In this document: piece by piece, positions 20,278 through 28,809 of the stretch
Layout: every line of letters begins with the position of its first letter
Numbering within the stretch: position 1 is the first letter of the stretch
NCBI GenBank assembly: GCA_018971565.1
Contig: JAGXAO010000005.1
Span: 1-46,505, forward strand
DNA length: 46,505 nucleotides
Direction: 5' to 3'
From: Rhodospirillales bacterium
GTDB taxonomy: Bacteria; Pseudomonadota; Alphaproteobacteria; Acetobacterales; Acetobacteraceae
Notes under the pieces: generated by a model
The model's database searches: none
The model's input: the letters and a program-made list of their open reading frames with translations, nothing else
Told to the model about the DNA's origin: nothing
Made by a program: the position numbers and the translations under genes

Positions 20278-21808
20278 TACAACAGGGAGTGCCACCTCAA
20301 TTTTGGTGGAAAAATTCAGAAAACTCCCGCTTTTGCGGGCTTTTTTATGGGGGGCGCTCGCCGCAACGGCGTTGCCCCCGGTGCATCTTCTACCTTCTTT
20401 GCTTTTCTCTGTTCCGGCATTGTTACGCCTGATCGATTCTGCTCCAAATTGGCGCCGCGTTGCGTTGGTTGGCTGGTTTTATGGGTTTGGCCTTGGCTTG
20501 GCGGGGCTTTACTGGGTCACTGAGCCCGTCTTAACCGAAGCCAGTCAATTTTGGTGGCTTGTGCCGTTTGCCGCACCACTCCTGGCTGCCGCCGTTGCGT
20601 TCTACACCATCATTCCAGCCGTTGCGGCGCGGCTGGTTCCCGCAGGGTTAGGAAGGGTTCTGGTTTTCGCAGGCGCCTGGACTCTCTCCAATTTCGCCCA
20701 ACAATTTCTTTTCACGGGCTTTCCCTGGAACTATTGGGGAACGGACTGGGCGATCCCTGGGTATCTTGGCAATATTTTCCTTCAACCCGCCGCAATTTTT
20801 AGCGTGTACGGCCTCACACTCATAACCGTCCTACTTTCAGCAGCACCTCTCTTCCGCCTTCGAGGCTTTGTTGTGCTGGCAATCTGCCTCACCATCTGGG
20901 CAGGGTTTGGGTGGGTGCGCCTGCAAACGCCCGAATACAACACCGCAACCAACGTTGCGTTAGTTCAACCGGATTTTACGGAGCCGCCAGATTTTTCGCG
21001 CCCAGCCCTCATCGCGAACTGGCATCGCCTCCTGGCAATGAGTTCCGCTGGAATAAAAAACGGCGGAAATATCGTTATATGGCCCGAAGCCGCCAGCCCG
21101 TGGCTGCTGGACAGCGACTCTGGAGCACGTGAACAACTCGCCACCGTAACCGGTACCACCCCTGTTATAGCCGGAAGCCTTCGCGTCATCTCAAACACCG
21201 ATTTTCGCAATTCAATCGTCGTTACGGCCGGGCCGCAGCCACCTCTTGCAGTATATGACAAATGGAAGTTGGTTCCATTCGGCGAGTACACACCCAAATG
21301 GCTTCCCGTTAAAATTATCCCAAGCCTGGTGGCGGGGGGATTCACGCCTGGCACCGGCCCAAAAACCATAGACAACGTTCCTGGCATTCCTCCGTTTGGC
21401 GCAATTATCTGTTATGAGGCTATTTTCAGTGGCCAGATTTTAGATGAACACGACCGCCCCGACTGGATTGTAAATGTAACAGATGACGCTTGGTTCGGCG
21501 ACTCGGCAGGGCCCCGGCAACATTTTGCCGATGTGCGGTTGCGAGCGGTTGAAGAAGGGCTGCCAATCGTTCGAGATGCCAACTCCGGGATTTCCGCCAT
21601 TATCGACCCGTTTGGCCGCGTTACCGCCAGCATGCCGCTCGATTATGCAGGCGTGCTCGTGGCACCACTACCCAAAGCTCAGCCAAAAACGCTTTATGCG
21701 CGCCTGGGACTGGCTTTTCCCATAAGCCTTTCTATCCTTTGCCTTTTAATAGGCTTAATGTGGAGACACGTAAAGGTTGTCCGTGATTCTAAATTTTTGT
21801 CTATTTAA
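20270..21808 (+). CDS. lnt: Apolipoprotein N-acyltransferase
   Basis: TM-rich N-terminus; GFPWNYWGTDWA; IVIWPEAASPW; YDKWKLVPFGEYTP; ICYEAIF; NVTDDAWFGDSAGPRQHF. Start is uncertain (GTG at 20270 or 20306). Confidence 0.93.
   Translation: MNNTTGSATSILVEKFRKLPLLRAFLWGALAATALPPVHLLPSLLFSVPALLRLIDSAPNWRRVALVGWFYGFGLGLAGLYWVTEPVLTEASQFWWLVPFAAPLLAAAVAFYTIIPAVAARLVPAGLGRVLVFAGAWTLSNFAQQFLFTGFPWNYWGTDWAIPGYLGNIFLQPAAIFSVYGLTLITVLLSAAPLFRLRGFVVLAICLTIWAGFGWVRLQTPEYNTATNVALVQPDFTEPPDFSRPALIANWHRLLAMSSAGIKNGGNIVIWPEAASPWLLDSDSGAREQLATVTGTTPVIAGSLRVISNTDFRNSIVVTAGPQPPLAVYDKWKLVPFGEYTPKWLPVKIIPSLVAGGFTPGTGPKTIDNVPGIPPFGAIICYEAIFSGQILDEHDRPDWIVNVTDDAWFGDSAGPRQHFADVRLRAVEEGLPIVRDANSGISAIIDPFGRVTASMPLDYAGVLVAPLPKAQPKTLYARLGLAFPISLSILCLLIGLMWRHVKVVRDSKFLSI
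20325..20346 (+). terminator. Intrinsic-terminator-like hairpin (CCCGC-TTTT-GCGGG-C-TTTTTT) inside the 5' end of lnt
   Basis: Perfect 5-bp GC-rich stem (20326-20330 / 20335-20339) followed by T6 at 20341-20346. Confidence 0.5.
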
Positions 21809-21983
21809 TGAGTTTTTCGCTGAAGTTTTGTATTGCGTTGACGGTTAACGCCTGTTAACCTCCTAAAGACTATTATCGCGGAGCTTGTCTGATATTTTGC
21901 TATCTGCACGCAAAAAACGTGCAACTTACAGGCGATCCGACAGAATATTTATGGCGAAAGCCGTAATTGGAGAATTTTTGTTT

Positions 21984-22463
21984 ATGGCTGAAGAGAACGC
22001 CGAACGCCCTGAACGTGAGAGCCGCCCTAGCCCGATTGATGTTCACGTGGGCTCTCGACTTCGTCTTCGCCGAACCTTGCTCGGCATGTCTCAGGAACGC
22101 TTGGGGGACGCTCTCGGCCTCACTTTTCAGCAAGTACAAAAATACGAACGCGGCATGAACCGCATTGGAGCTTCCCGCCTATTTGATATATCGCGCGTGC
22201 TGGATGTTCCAATCTCCTATTTTTTTGATGACATGCCGGAAGGCATGTCGGAGAGTCCGGTTTCCGGCCCAAGAGGCCGCACATATGGGTTTGCCGAGCA
22301 ACAGGAGCCTTTTAGCGCGGGCGTTGACGATCAATTGACCAAGCGTGAAACACTCGAACTTGTTCGAACCTATTATCGTATTATTGACCCTGCCATGAGA
22401 AAGCGGATCTTCGATTTGATGAAATCTTTGGTCCCCCCTGACGCTCCCTTTGAGGGCGGCTAG
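21984..22463 (+). CDS. XRE family transcriptional regulator
   Basis: VGSRLRLRRTLLGMSQERLGDALGLTFQQVQKYERGMNRIGASRLFDISRVLDVPISYFFDDM (HTH_3); start set at ATG 21984. Confidence 0.9.
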   Translation: MAEENAERPERESRPSPIDVHVGSRLRLRRTLLGMSQERLGDALGLTFQQVQKYERGMNRIGASRLFDISRVLDVPISYFFDDMPEGMSESPVSGPRGRTYGFAEQQEPFSAGVDDQLTKRETLELVRTYYRIIDPAMRKRIFDLMKSLVPPDAPFEGG

Positions 22464-22629
22464 ACCAGATATTCTCTGGAACGGGCAACTCGACAATTCT
22501 TCAAACCATATGATAATGAGCCGTGCGTTAGCTCAGGCTAACTGGCCATCCAAAATTATTACGTTAGATGCGCAATGGAAAATTTTTAGGTCTGCCCAAA
22601 TTGGGCCGTTACCAGCCATGCACGAAAAT

Positions 22630-23121
22630 TCACAGTTGCTTCTGCATAATCACCACGTCCAGCCACCGGTCAAATTTGTAACCGACCTTTCTCATTGTTC
22701 CAGAGTGTTGAAAGCCCAAACTCGCATGCACCCCTATGGACGCCGTATTTTCGGAGTCCCCTATTAATGACAGCATTTGAGAAAAGCCCGCTTTTTTGGC
22801 CGATCCCAAAAGGCTATCAACCAATATTTTCCCAACACCCTGCCCGCGAACGTCGTCACGAACATAGACACTATCCTCCACGGTCCTCGCATATGCGCTT
22901 CGAGCCCGAAATGGAGCATAATAGCCGTATCCCAATATCCGTTTTTTATTTTCGGCCACGATCCAGTTAAACCCAGCCTCTCGGTTCACTCGAAATCTGG
23001 CATCCATTTCTTCAAGAGATGGTGGAATCGTTTCAAAAGAACCCGCACCATGCAAAACATGGTACGCATAAATCGCCTGAATCTGCAGAAGATCACTAGC
23101 AGTGGCAATTCTGATGTCCAT
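22630..23121 (-). CDS. GNAT N-acetyltransferase (phosphinothricin acetyltransferase-like)
   Basis: MDIRIATASDLLQIQAIYAYHVLHGAGSFETIPPSLEEM...VRDDVRGQGVGKILVDSLL...GVHASLGFQHSGTMRKVGYKFDRWLDVVIMQKQL. Confidence 0.9.
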   Translation of the reverse strand: MDIRIATASDLLQIQAIYAYHVLHGAGSFETIPPSLEEMDARFRVNREAGFNWIVAENKKRILGYGYYAPFRARSAYARTVEDSVYVRDDVRGQGVGKILVDSLLGSAKKAGFSQMLSLIGDSENTASIGVHASLGFQHSGTMRKVGYKFDRWLDVVIMQKQL

Positions 23122-23349
23122 GGGTCCCTAATATTATACTGCCCCACTCCTGGCCAGACATAAAAAAATAAATGAAAATATAAAATAATACAATAAAGAA
23201 TTTTTTATCATTTTTAATGCAAAGGCGTATTACATTGCATCTACAATCACAAAGAACCTGACCGTTGTGCTGGCAATGTTTTTTCAGGCATAACACGCTC
23301 CGTGGGTAGGTTATCCGGAAGTCTCTGCAGGAATGAGGGTTAGACCAGA

Positions 23350-25629
23350 ATGAACGATTCACCGCATAACCCGGAGCCTGGACTGGGCACAGATCAGGCC
23401 TCGGCCAACCCTGATGTAGCTTATCTGAGGGACGCGCAACTTGGTTTAAGGCCGCAATGCGAGGCGCGTTTAGCCGCACTTCTGAATGTTGCTCGCTATC
23501 ACGGCGTAGAAATGAATTTAGAGGCCCTCCGCCTCAGGCCAGGGGAGCACGCCCCCAATCCCCCTGAGCTCATTGCCTGGCTACAGGAGGCCGGGCTTTG
23601 GTCCCGCGGGGTGCATATGAATTTTCGGCAACTCGTGAATATCGATGCGCCGGCACCAATCGTTCTTTTATTAGACGACGGTGGCGCGGCACTTCTGGTC
23701 GGCCGAGACAAGGGAAGAAACCTTCTGGTAATTAGAGACCCTCGTCAATCAGGATCTGCATCGCCTGTGCTTGTCGACGAACTCAGGCTCAAACAAGTTT
23801 GGAGCGGAGCTTGCCTGCTTATACGCGCCAGCCGGCACGGCACAATTGAAGAGCAGCCCTTCAATTTAAGTCTCGTGGCAAGATTGGTTTGGGGTGACCG
23901 CAAAATTTTACGGGATATTGGCATTACTTCAGTAACCCTGACAGCCTTGAGTCTGATTCCGATTCTTGTGGTAATGCAAACGATTGGCAAAGTCTTACAA
24001 TATCACAGCGTCGACACACTAAACTTGGTTATTATCCTTCTTTGTGTCGCAATTTTTTTCGAAGCCATTCTCACGTGGAGTCGAAAAATCATGGAGGTGG
24101 TGCTGGCGGCAAAGCTAGATGCAAGACTCAACTTGATGATTTTTGATAGGCTGGTTGCCCTCCCGATAGATTATTTCGAACGTGAACAAGCCGGCCAGAT
24201 CACGCATAAAATTTCGCAAGTAAACCGCGTGCGGCAGTTCCTGACCGGCAAATTGATGAATGCCTTCATCGATATCTTCATGTTAACTTTGCTGCTTCCT
24301 ATTTTGTTTTACATGAATGCCGCATTAGCGTGGACAGTATTGATTGCTGCCGCCCTTATCGCCGCCATAATCGCAATCTTCTTGAAGCCAATCGCGATCA
24401 TGACCGGCAAGATAATCATGGCTGAATCGGCAAAAGGTTCAATTCTTGTCGAAACCATATTCGGAATCAGAACTGTCAAGGCTCTGGCGCTTGAAAATAC
24501 CCGCGCTGCCCAGTGGGACCGCAGAGTTGCTGAAGTAGCGGAACTACATGTCGAAGAAAGCAGGCTCGCGAATTGGCCCATGACGCTTACGCTCCCGCTT
24601 CAGCGATACTGCAGCTACGGAGTTATCGTCGTCGGCGCTTTCATCGCATTGCACAGCAAATCGTCGGTCGATTCCTCAAGTTTGTTTGGATTTATGATGC
24701 TAGGCGGGCGCGTCGCTGGTCCTTTGGTCAGTCTTGCTGGGCTTCTGGAAGAGGTGCAAGAGGCAAAGGCATCAATTGGAATGGTTGGCGATGTTCTCAA
24801 TCGGACAAATGAGCGCCATGCCCTTACAAATGGATTGCGCCCGCGGTTTGAGGGTAGCGTCGAATTTAATGATGTTACCTTTCGCTATGAGGGAACAAAA
24901 ACGCCTGCCCTCGATAAGATGAGTTTTAAAATTCCCGCCGGCACGATGCTGGGATTGGTAGGGCGCTCCGGGTCAGGCAAGTCTACCGTAACACGGTTGC
25001 TACAAGGCATTAATCGTGATTATAGCGGCTCAATCCGCATTGACGGCACCGACATGCGGGAAATTAATTTACGCCACATCCGCAAAAATTTTGGCATGGT
25101 TCTGCAAGACAATTTCCTGTTTCGTGGAAGCGTCCGGGATAATATTATTGCTGGCCGGCCAGGCTTGTCGTTTGAAGATGCCGTAAGAGCTGCCCGGCTT
25201 GCCGGAGCCGAGGAGTTTATTGAGCGTTTACCGAACGGCTATGATACTTTCATCCAGGAAGGCTCGCCTAATCTTTCCGGCGGACAAAAACAGCGTCTCG
25301 CGATTGCGCGTGCATTGATTTCTGATCCCAAAATTCTAATTTTGGATGAAGCCACAAGTGCACTTGACCCCGAAAGCGAAGCGTTAGTTAACGCCAATAT
25401 CAAACGAATCGCCGCAGGCCGGACCATGGTGATCGTTTCACATCGCCTTTCTTCGCTTCTCGATTGTAATTTGATCATGGTGCTCGACCGAGGTTGCACA
25501 ATCGATATCGGTACACACCATGAATTAGTGGAGCGTTGTGCAATCTATCGCCATCTTTGGTTCCAGCAAAACCGCCACCTTTCTCCTGAAGGGTTTGACG
25601 ATGCTTCGTCTCAAACAGCCATTGTTTAA
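23350..25629 (+). CDS. Type I secretion ABC transporter/permease (HlyB/RtxB-like) with degenerate C39-like N-terminal domain
   Basis: N-terminal AALLNVARYHGVEMNLEALRLRPGE (C39-like, no catalytic Cys), TM domain, Walker A GLVGRSGSGKST, signature LSGGQKQRLAIARAL, Walker B ILILDEATSALD, H-loop IVSHRLSSL. Confidence 0.92.
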   Translation: MNDSPHNPEPGLGTDQASANPDVAYLRDAQLGLRPQCEARLAALLNVARYHGVEMNLEALRLRPGEHAPNPPELIAWLQEAGLWSRGVHMNFRQLVNIDAPAPIVLLLDDGGAALLVGRDKGRNLLVIRDPRQSGSASPVLVDELRLKQVWSGACLLIRASRHGTIEEQPFNLSLVARLVWGDRKILRDIGITSVTLTALSLIPILVVMQTIGKVLQYHSVDTLNLVIILLCVAIFFEAILTWSRKIMEVVLAAKLDARLNLMIFDRLVALPIDYFEREQAGQITHKISQVNRVRQFLTGKLMNAFIDIFMLTLLLPILFYMNAALAWTVLIAAALIAAIIAIFLKPIAIMTGKIIMAESAKGSILVETIFGIRTVKALALENTRAAQWDRRVAEVAELHVEESRLANWPMTLTLPLQRYCSYGVIVVGAFIALHSKSSVDSSSLFGFMMLGGRVAGPLVSLAGLLEEVQEAKASIGMVGDVLNRTNERHALTNGLRPRFEGSVEFNDVTFRYEGTKTPALDKMSFKIPAGTMLGLVGRSGSGKSTVTRLLQGINRDYSGSIRIDGTDMREINLRHIRKNFGMVLQDNFLFRGSVRDNIIAGRPGLSFEDAVRAARLAGAEEFIERLPNGYDTFIQEGSPNLSGGQKQRLAIARALISDPKILILDEATSALDPESEALVNANIKRIAAGRTMVIVSHRLSSLLDCNLIMVLDRGCTIDIGTHHELVERCAIYRHLWFQQNRHLSPEGFDDASSQTAIV

Positions 25630-27019
25630 TATCGCAAAAAGCAAATCCGTGCATACGGATATTGATAGCGCCTTGCCATTGGCTGTTCTGGAATTCCAGT
25701 CGCCAACAGCTGCTGTTATCGCGACACCTCTTCCTGGTATTACCCGGTCAACAAGCTATATCTTAAGCGCGCTTGTCTTGAGCTTACTGCTCATTGCAGC
25801 GATTTTTAAGGTAGACAAACTGGTGGCGGCAACAGGCGTTCTGAATTCGGTAACGCCGGATATCAGCGTTCAGGCATTTAATGCTGGTTCTATCGTTCGT
25901 GACATCAAAGTACAACCGGGTGATTTTGTTGCAAAAGGCCAACTTCTGGCAACTCTCGATCCAACCTATACATCGGCAGATCTAAAAGCTCTTACCTTAC
26001 AAGAACAGAACTATTCAGCACAGGTTGCACAGTTACAAGCACAAGAGAACGACACGCCATACACACCAGATCCATCAAATCCCGCGTCGGCTTTGATGCT
26101 GCAAACATACGACCAGCAAGTTGGGCAATATCACTATACACTGGAAAATTACGATCAGCAGATAAGCCAGTTAAAAACCCAAATCGAAGGCTACAACCAA
26201 CAGGCGGATTATTATCGTCAGCGGCTGCAAATTGCTACAAATGTCGAAGATATGCGCAAGAAGCTGCAAAAACTTCAGGTCGGCAGCCAGCTCGATTCCG
26301 AAGCAGCAACGGATGAGCGTGTTAGCGTACAGGCTCAGCTTGCTTCCGCTATCTCTGAGGCTGATGCTGATAAGAGACAGCTTGCCTCAGTACAGGCGCA
26401 ACGAGACAGTTTCTCTCAACAGTTCAAAGCAACGACTTCAACTGATCTGGCTACAGCCTTGAACAATTTGGCACAGGCCAGGCAAGAACTTTCCAAGGCG
26501 CAGTTTAACAACAACCTTGTGGATTTGCAGGCGCCACAGGACGCAGTTATTCAAAGCGTTGCCCCTGTCTCAGTTGGGTCTGTGCTACAAGCTGGGCAGC
26601 AGCTTATGGAACTGGCTCCCGTCAATGCACCTTTTGTTGTTGAAGCCGACCTGCTGGCCAGTGAATCTGGCTTCGTTCATGTAGGAGACAAGGTAACTAT
26701 AAAATTTGCCACGCTGGATCCATTACAATACGGCTCGGCAAAAGGAACCGTTACCTCGATAAGTCCCGAAAGCATCAACCCTCAAGATCAACAGAATTCC
26801 GTTGCGATGGGAGCGCCTTTGCCTACAGCTCCTCAAACTCTATATTTTAAAGTACGAATCTCCTTTGACGTAATGAACCTCCATAACGTGCCTGCCGGCT
26901 TCCGTTTGGTGCCTGGTATGCCGATCGAAGCAGATATAATTGTAGGAAAGCATTCAATTCTTTCTTACTTCCTATCGCGCATGACCCCTGTTGCATACGA
27001 GAGCCTACATGAGCCCTGA
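25601..27019 (+). CDS. HlyD family type I secretion membrane fusion protein
   Basis: One N-terminal TM, GSIVRDIKVQPGDFVAKGQLLATLDPTYTSADLKAL (lipoyl-like), coiled coil, C-terminal GMPIEADIIVGKHSILSYFLSRMTPVAYESLHEP; start set at MLRLKQP overlapping the upstream gene. Confidence 0.9.
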   Translation: MLRLKQPLFNIAKSKSVHTDIDSALPLAVLEFQSPTAAVIATPLPGITRSTSYILSALVLSLLLIAAIFKVDKLVAATGVLNSVTPDISVQAFNAGSIVRDIKVQPGDFVAKGQLLATLDPTYTSADLKALTLQEQNYSAQVAQLQAQENDTPYTPDPSNPASALMLQTYDQQVGQYHYTLENYDQQISQLKTQIEGYNQQADYYRQRLQIATNVEDMRKKLQKLQVGSQLDSEAATDERVSVQAQLASAISEADADKRQLASVQAQRDSFSQQFKATTSTDLATALNNLAQARQELSKAQFNNNLVDLQAPQDAVIQSVAPVSVGSVLQAGQQLMELAPVNAPFVVEADLLASESGFVHVGDKVTIKFATLDPLQYGSAKGTVTSISPESINPQDQQNSVAMGAPLPTAPQTLYFKVRISFDVMNLHNVPAGFRLVPGMPIEADIIVGKHSILSYFLSRMTPVAYESLHEP

Positions 27020-27024
27020 CAACT

Positions 27025-28791
27025 ATGTCTGCTAAGCTCTCTCTCAGTGATAAATTTGCTGCGCGAAGCCATCAGAAAGCTTTGCTTCGCGCCCGTGAAT
27101 TGGCGGCCCAAGCAGAGCATGGGCGAGCATTTAAACTTTATGCCGTTGCCGCGGAGGCGGGAGTGGCAGAAGCCGAGCGCGAGCTTGGCTTATATTATAT
27201 TCATGGAAATGCAGATAATTTTCGCAGTGCGGTTGAGGCTGCTCGCTGGCTAACACTGGCCGCTGAAAAAGGTGATATTCAAGCTCAAAGCGCTTTGGGC
27301 GGATTATACGCACACGGGTTTAACGAAGGTGCCGCAAATGATCTATTTGGCGAGGCAAAGCAGGGCCAACCGAACCTTGAAGCCGCTCTAAAATGGACGC
27401 TGGCTGCCGCCGAAGCGGGTGATGTTAATTCACAGGCTCTCGCTGGTTTTTTGTTTGCAACCGGGCCTCAAGAAATTCAAAACATAGAGCGCGCCAAATA
27501 TTGGTACCAGCTTGCAGCTAAAGCTGAAAAGGCTCAAGGCCATTTAGGTTTGGGAACCTTGCTGCTACTTGAGGCAACAACGGATGAATTAACCTTTACT
27601 GCTGTTGCACATATTCGCGCGGCCGCTGATGCCGGCCTGGCGATGGGTCATTATTTTCTTGGCCTCGTGTACGAGCGAGCAATTGGCGTTCATGCCGACG
27701 CTAAACTTGCGGCTTACCATTATCAGTTTGCAGCGGAAAAAGGTGTCCGCAGTGCTCAATTTCGTTATGGAGTCATGCTCTATAATGGGGTTGGCGTTTC
27801 CAAAAACAAAACCGAGGGAGAAACCTGGCTTCGCCGAGCCGCGGTTGCCGGTGAGAGTGAGGCCGCGGCACTCGTGGGCGAGATATATGCCCGTGGTGAC
27901 GACGGCTTGCCACCAAACTACGCTGAAGCGGCTTTGTGGTTTCGCGCTGCTGCCGATTCTGGCCATCGTTCTTCGGCGCGCGCGTTAGGGCTGCTATATC
28001 TAACAGGTGCAGGCTCTGGCGCAATTCCACGAGACCCAGATGAAGCTGCTAAATGGCTGCGAATTGCAGCAGAACAGGGCGACAGTATCGCACAGGCAGA
28101 TCTTGCCGGTTTGCTACTCAAACGCCAGACAAATTTAAGATTTACTGAACCAGCGCCTGTACATGAATGGTTTGAACAAGCCGCAGAATCGGGCGATGCG
28201 ATCGGCGCGTATAATTTTGCAGTTTGCTTAATGGAAGGTATCGGCATGGACCGCGACGAAGCGCGCGCGGCCCGCTGGTTCCGTAAGGCGGCCGAAAATG
28301 TCGTCAATGCCCAATATCGCTACGGCCGGATGCTCGCAGAAGGCCAAGGCGTTGAGCAAAACTTTGAAGAAGCGAGGCATTGGCTACAAGAAGCCGCCAA
28401 CAAGAATATGCTTGAAGCTCTTCTGGACCTCGCCGCCCTTAAAATACAGGGATTGGGTGGCCCCCGCGAGGACGCTGAAGCCCGGGACCTTTTTGAACGA
28501 GCCGCCGCCCAGGGAAATGCCAATGCGATGTTCGCCCTGGGAGCACTCTATGGAGGCGGCCATGAAATTGAGACTGATCGCTCAAAATCACTGGAATGGT
28601 ACCGCAAAGCAGCAAGTTTGAAGCATCCGCGTGCCGCGCTTATGCTTGGAAAATATTTATGCGCGGGAATAGCCACAACCCAAGATATTGAAGAAGCCAA
28701 AAAATGGTTTGCAGTTGCGGCCACGGCGGGCTTACCAGAAGCGGCAACTGAACTGGAAACGCTTACACCCTCCACGGCAGCAACTGAGTAG
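27025..28791 (+). CDS. Sel1-like repeat (SLR/TPR-like) protein
   Basis: Many about 36-aa repeats, e.g. AARWLTLAAEKGDIQAQSALGGLYAHG, AKYWYQLAAKAEKAQGHLGLGTL, EAAKWLRIAAEQGDSIAQADLAGLL, SLEWYRKAASLKHPRAALMLGKYL. Confidence 0.92.
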   Translation: MSAKLSLSDKFAARSHQKALLRARELAAQAEHGRAFKLYAVAAEAGVAEAERELGLYYIHGNADNFRSAVEAARWLTLAAEKGDIQAQSALGGLYAHGFNEGAANDLFGEAKQGQPNLEAALKWTLAAAEAGDVNSQALAGFLFATGPQEIQNIERAKYWYQLAAKAEKAQGHLGLGTLLLLEATTDELTFTAVAHIRAAADAGLAMGHYFLGLVYERAIGVHADAKLAAYHYQFAAEKGVRSAQFRYGVMLYNGVGVSKNKTEGETWLRRAAVAGESEAAALVGEIYARGDDGLPPNYAEAALWFRAAADSGHRSSARALGLLYLTGAGSGAIPRDPDEAAKWLRIAAEQGDSIAQADLAGLLLKRQTNLRFTEPAPVHEWFEQAAESGDAIGAYNFAVCLMEGIGMDRDEARAARWFRKAAENVVNAQYRYGRMLAEGQGVEQNFEEARHWLQEAANKNMLEALLDLAALKIQGLGGPREDAEARDLFERAAAQGNANAMFALGALYGGGHEIETDRSKSLEWYRKAASLKHPRAALMLGKYLCAGIATTQDIEEAKKWFAVAATAGLPEAATELETLTPSTAATE

Positions 28792-28809
28792 ATTACGCGC
28801 GGTATCACA

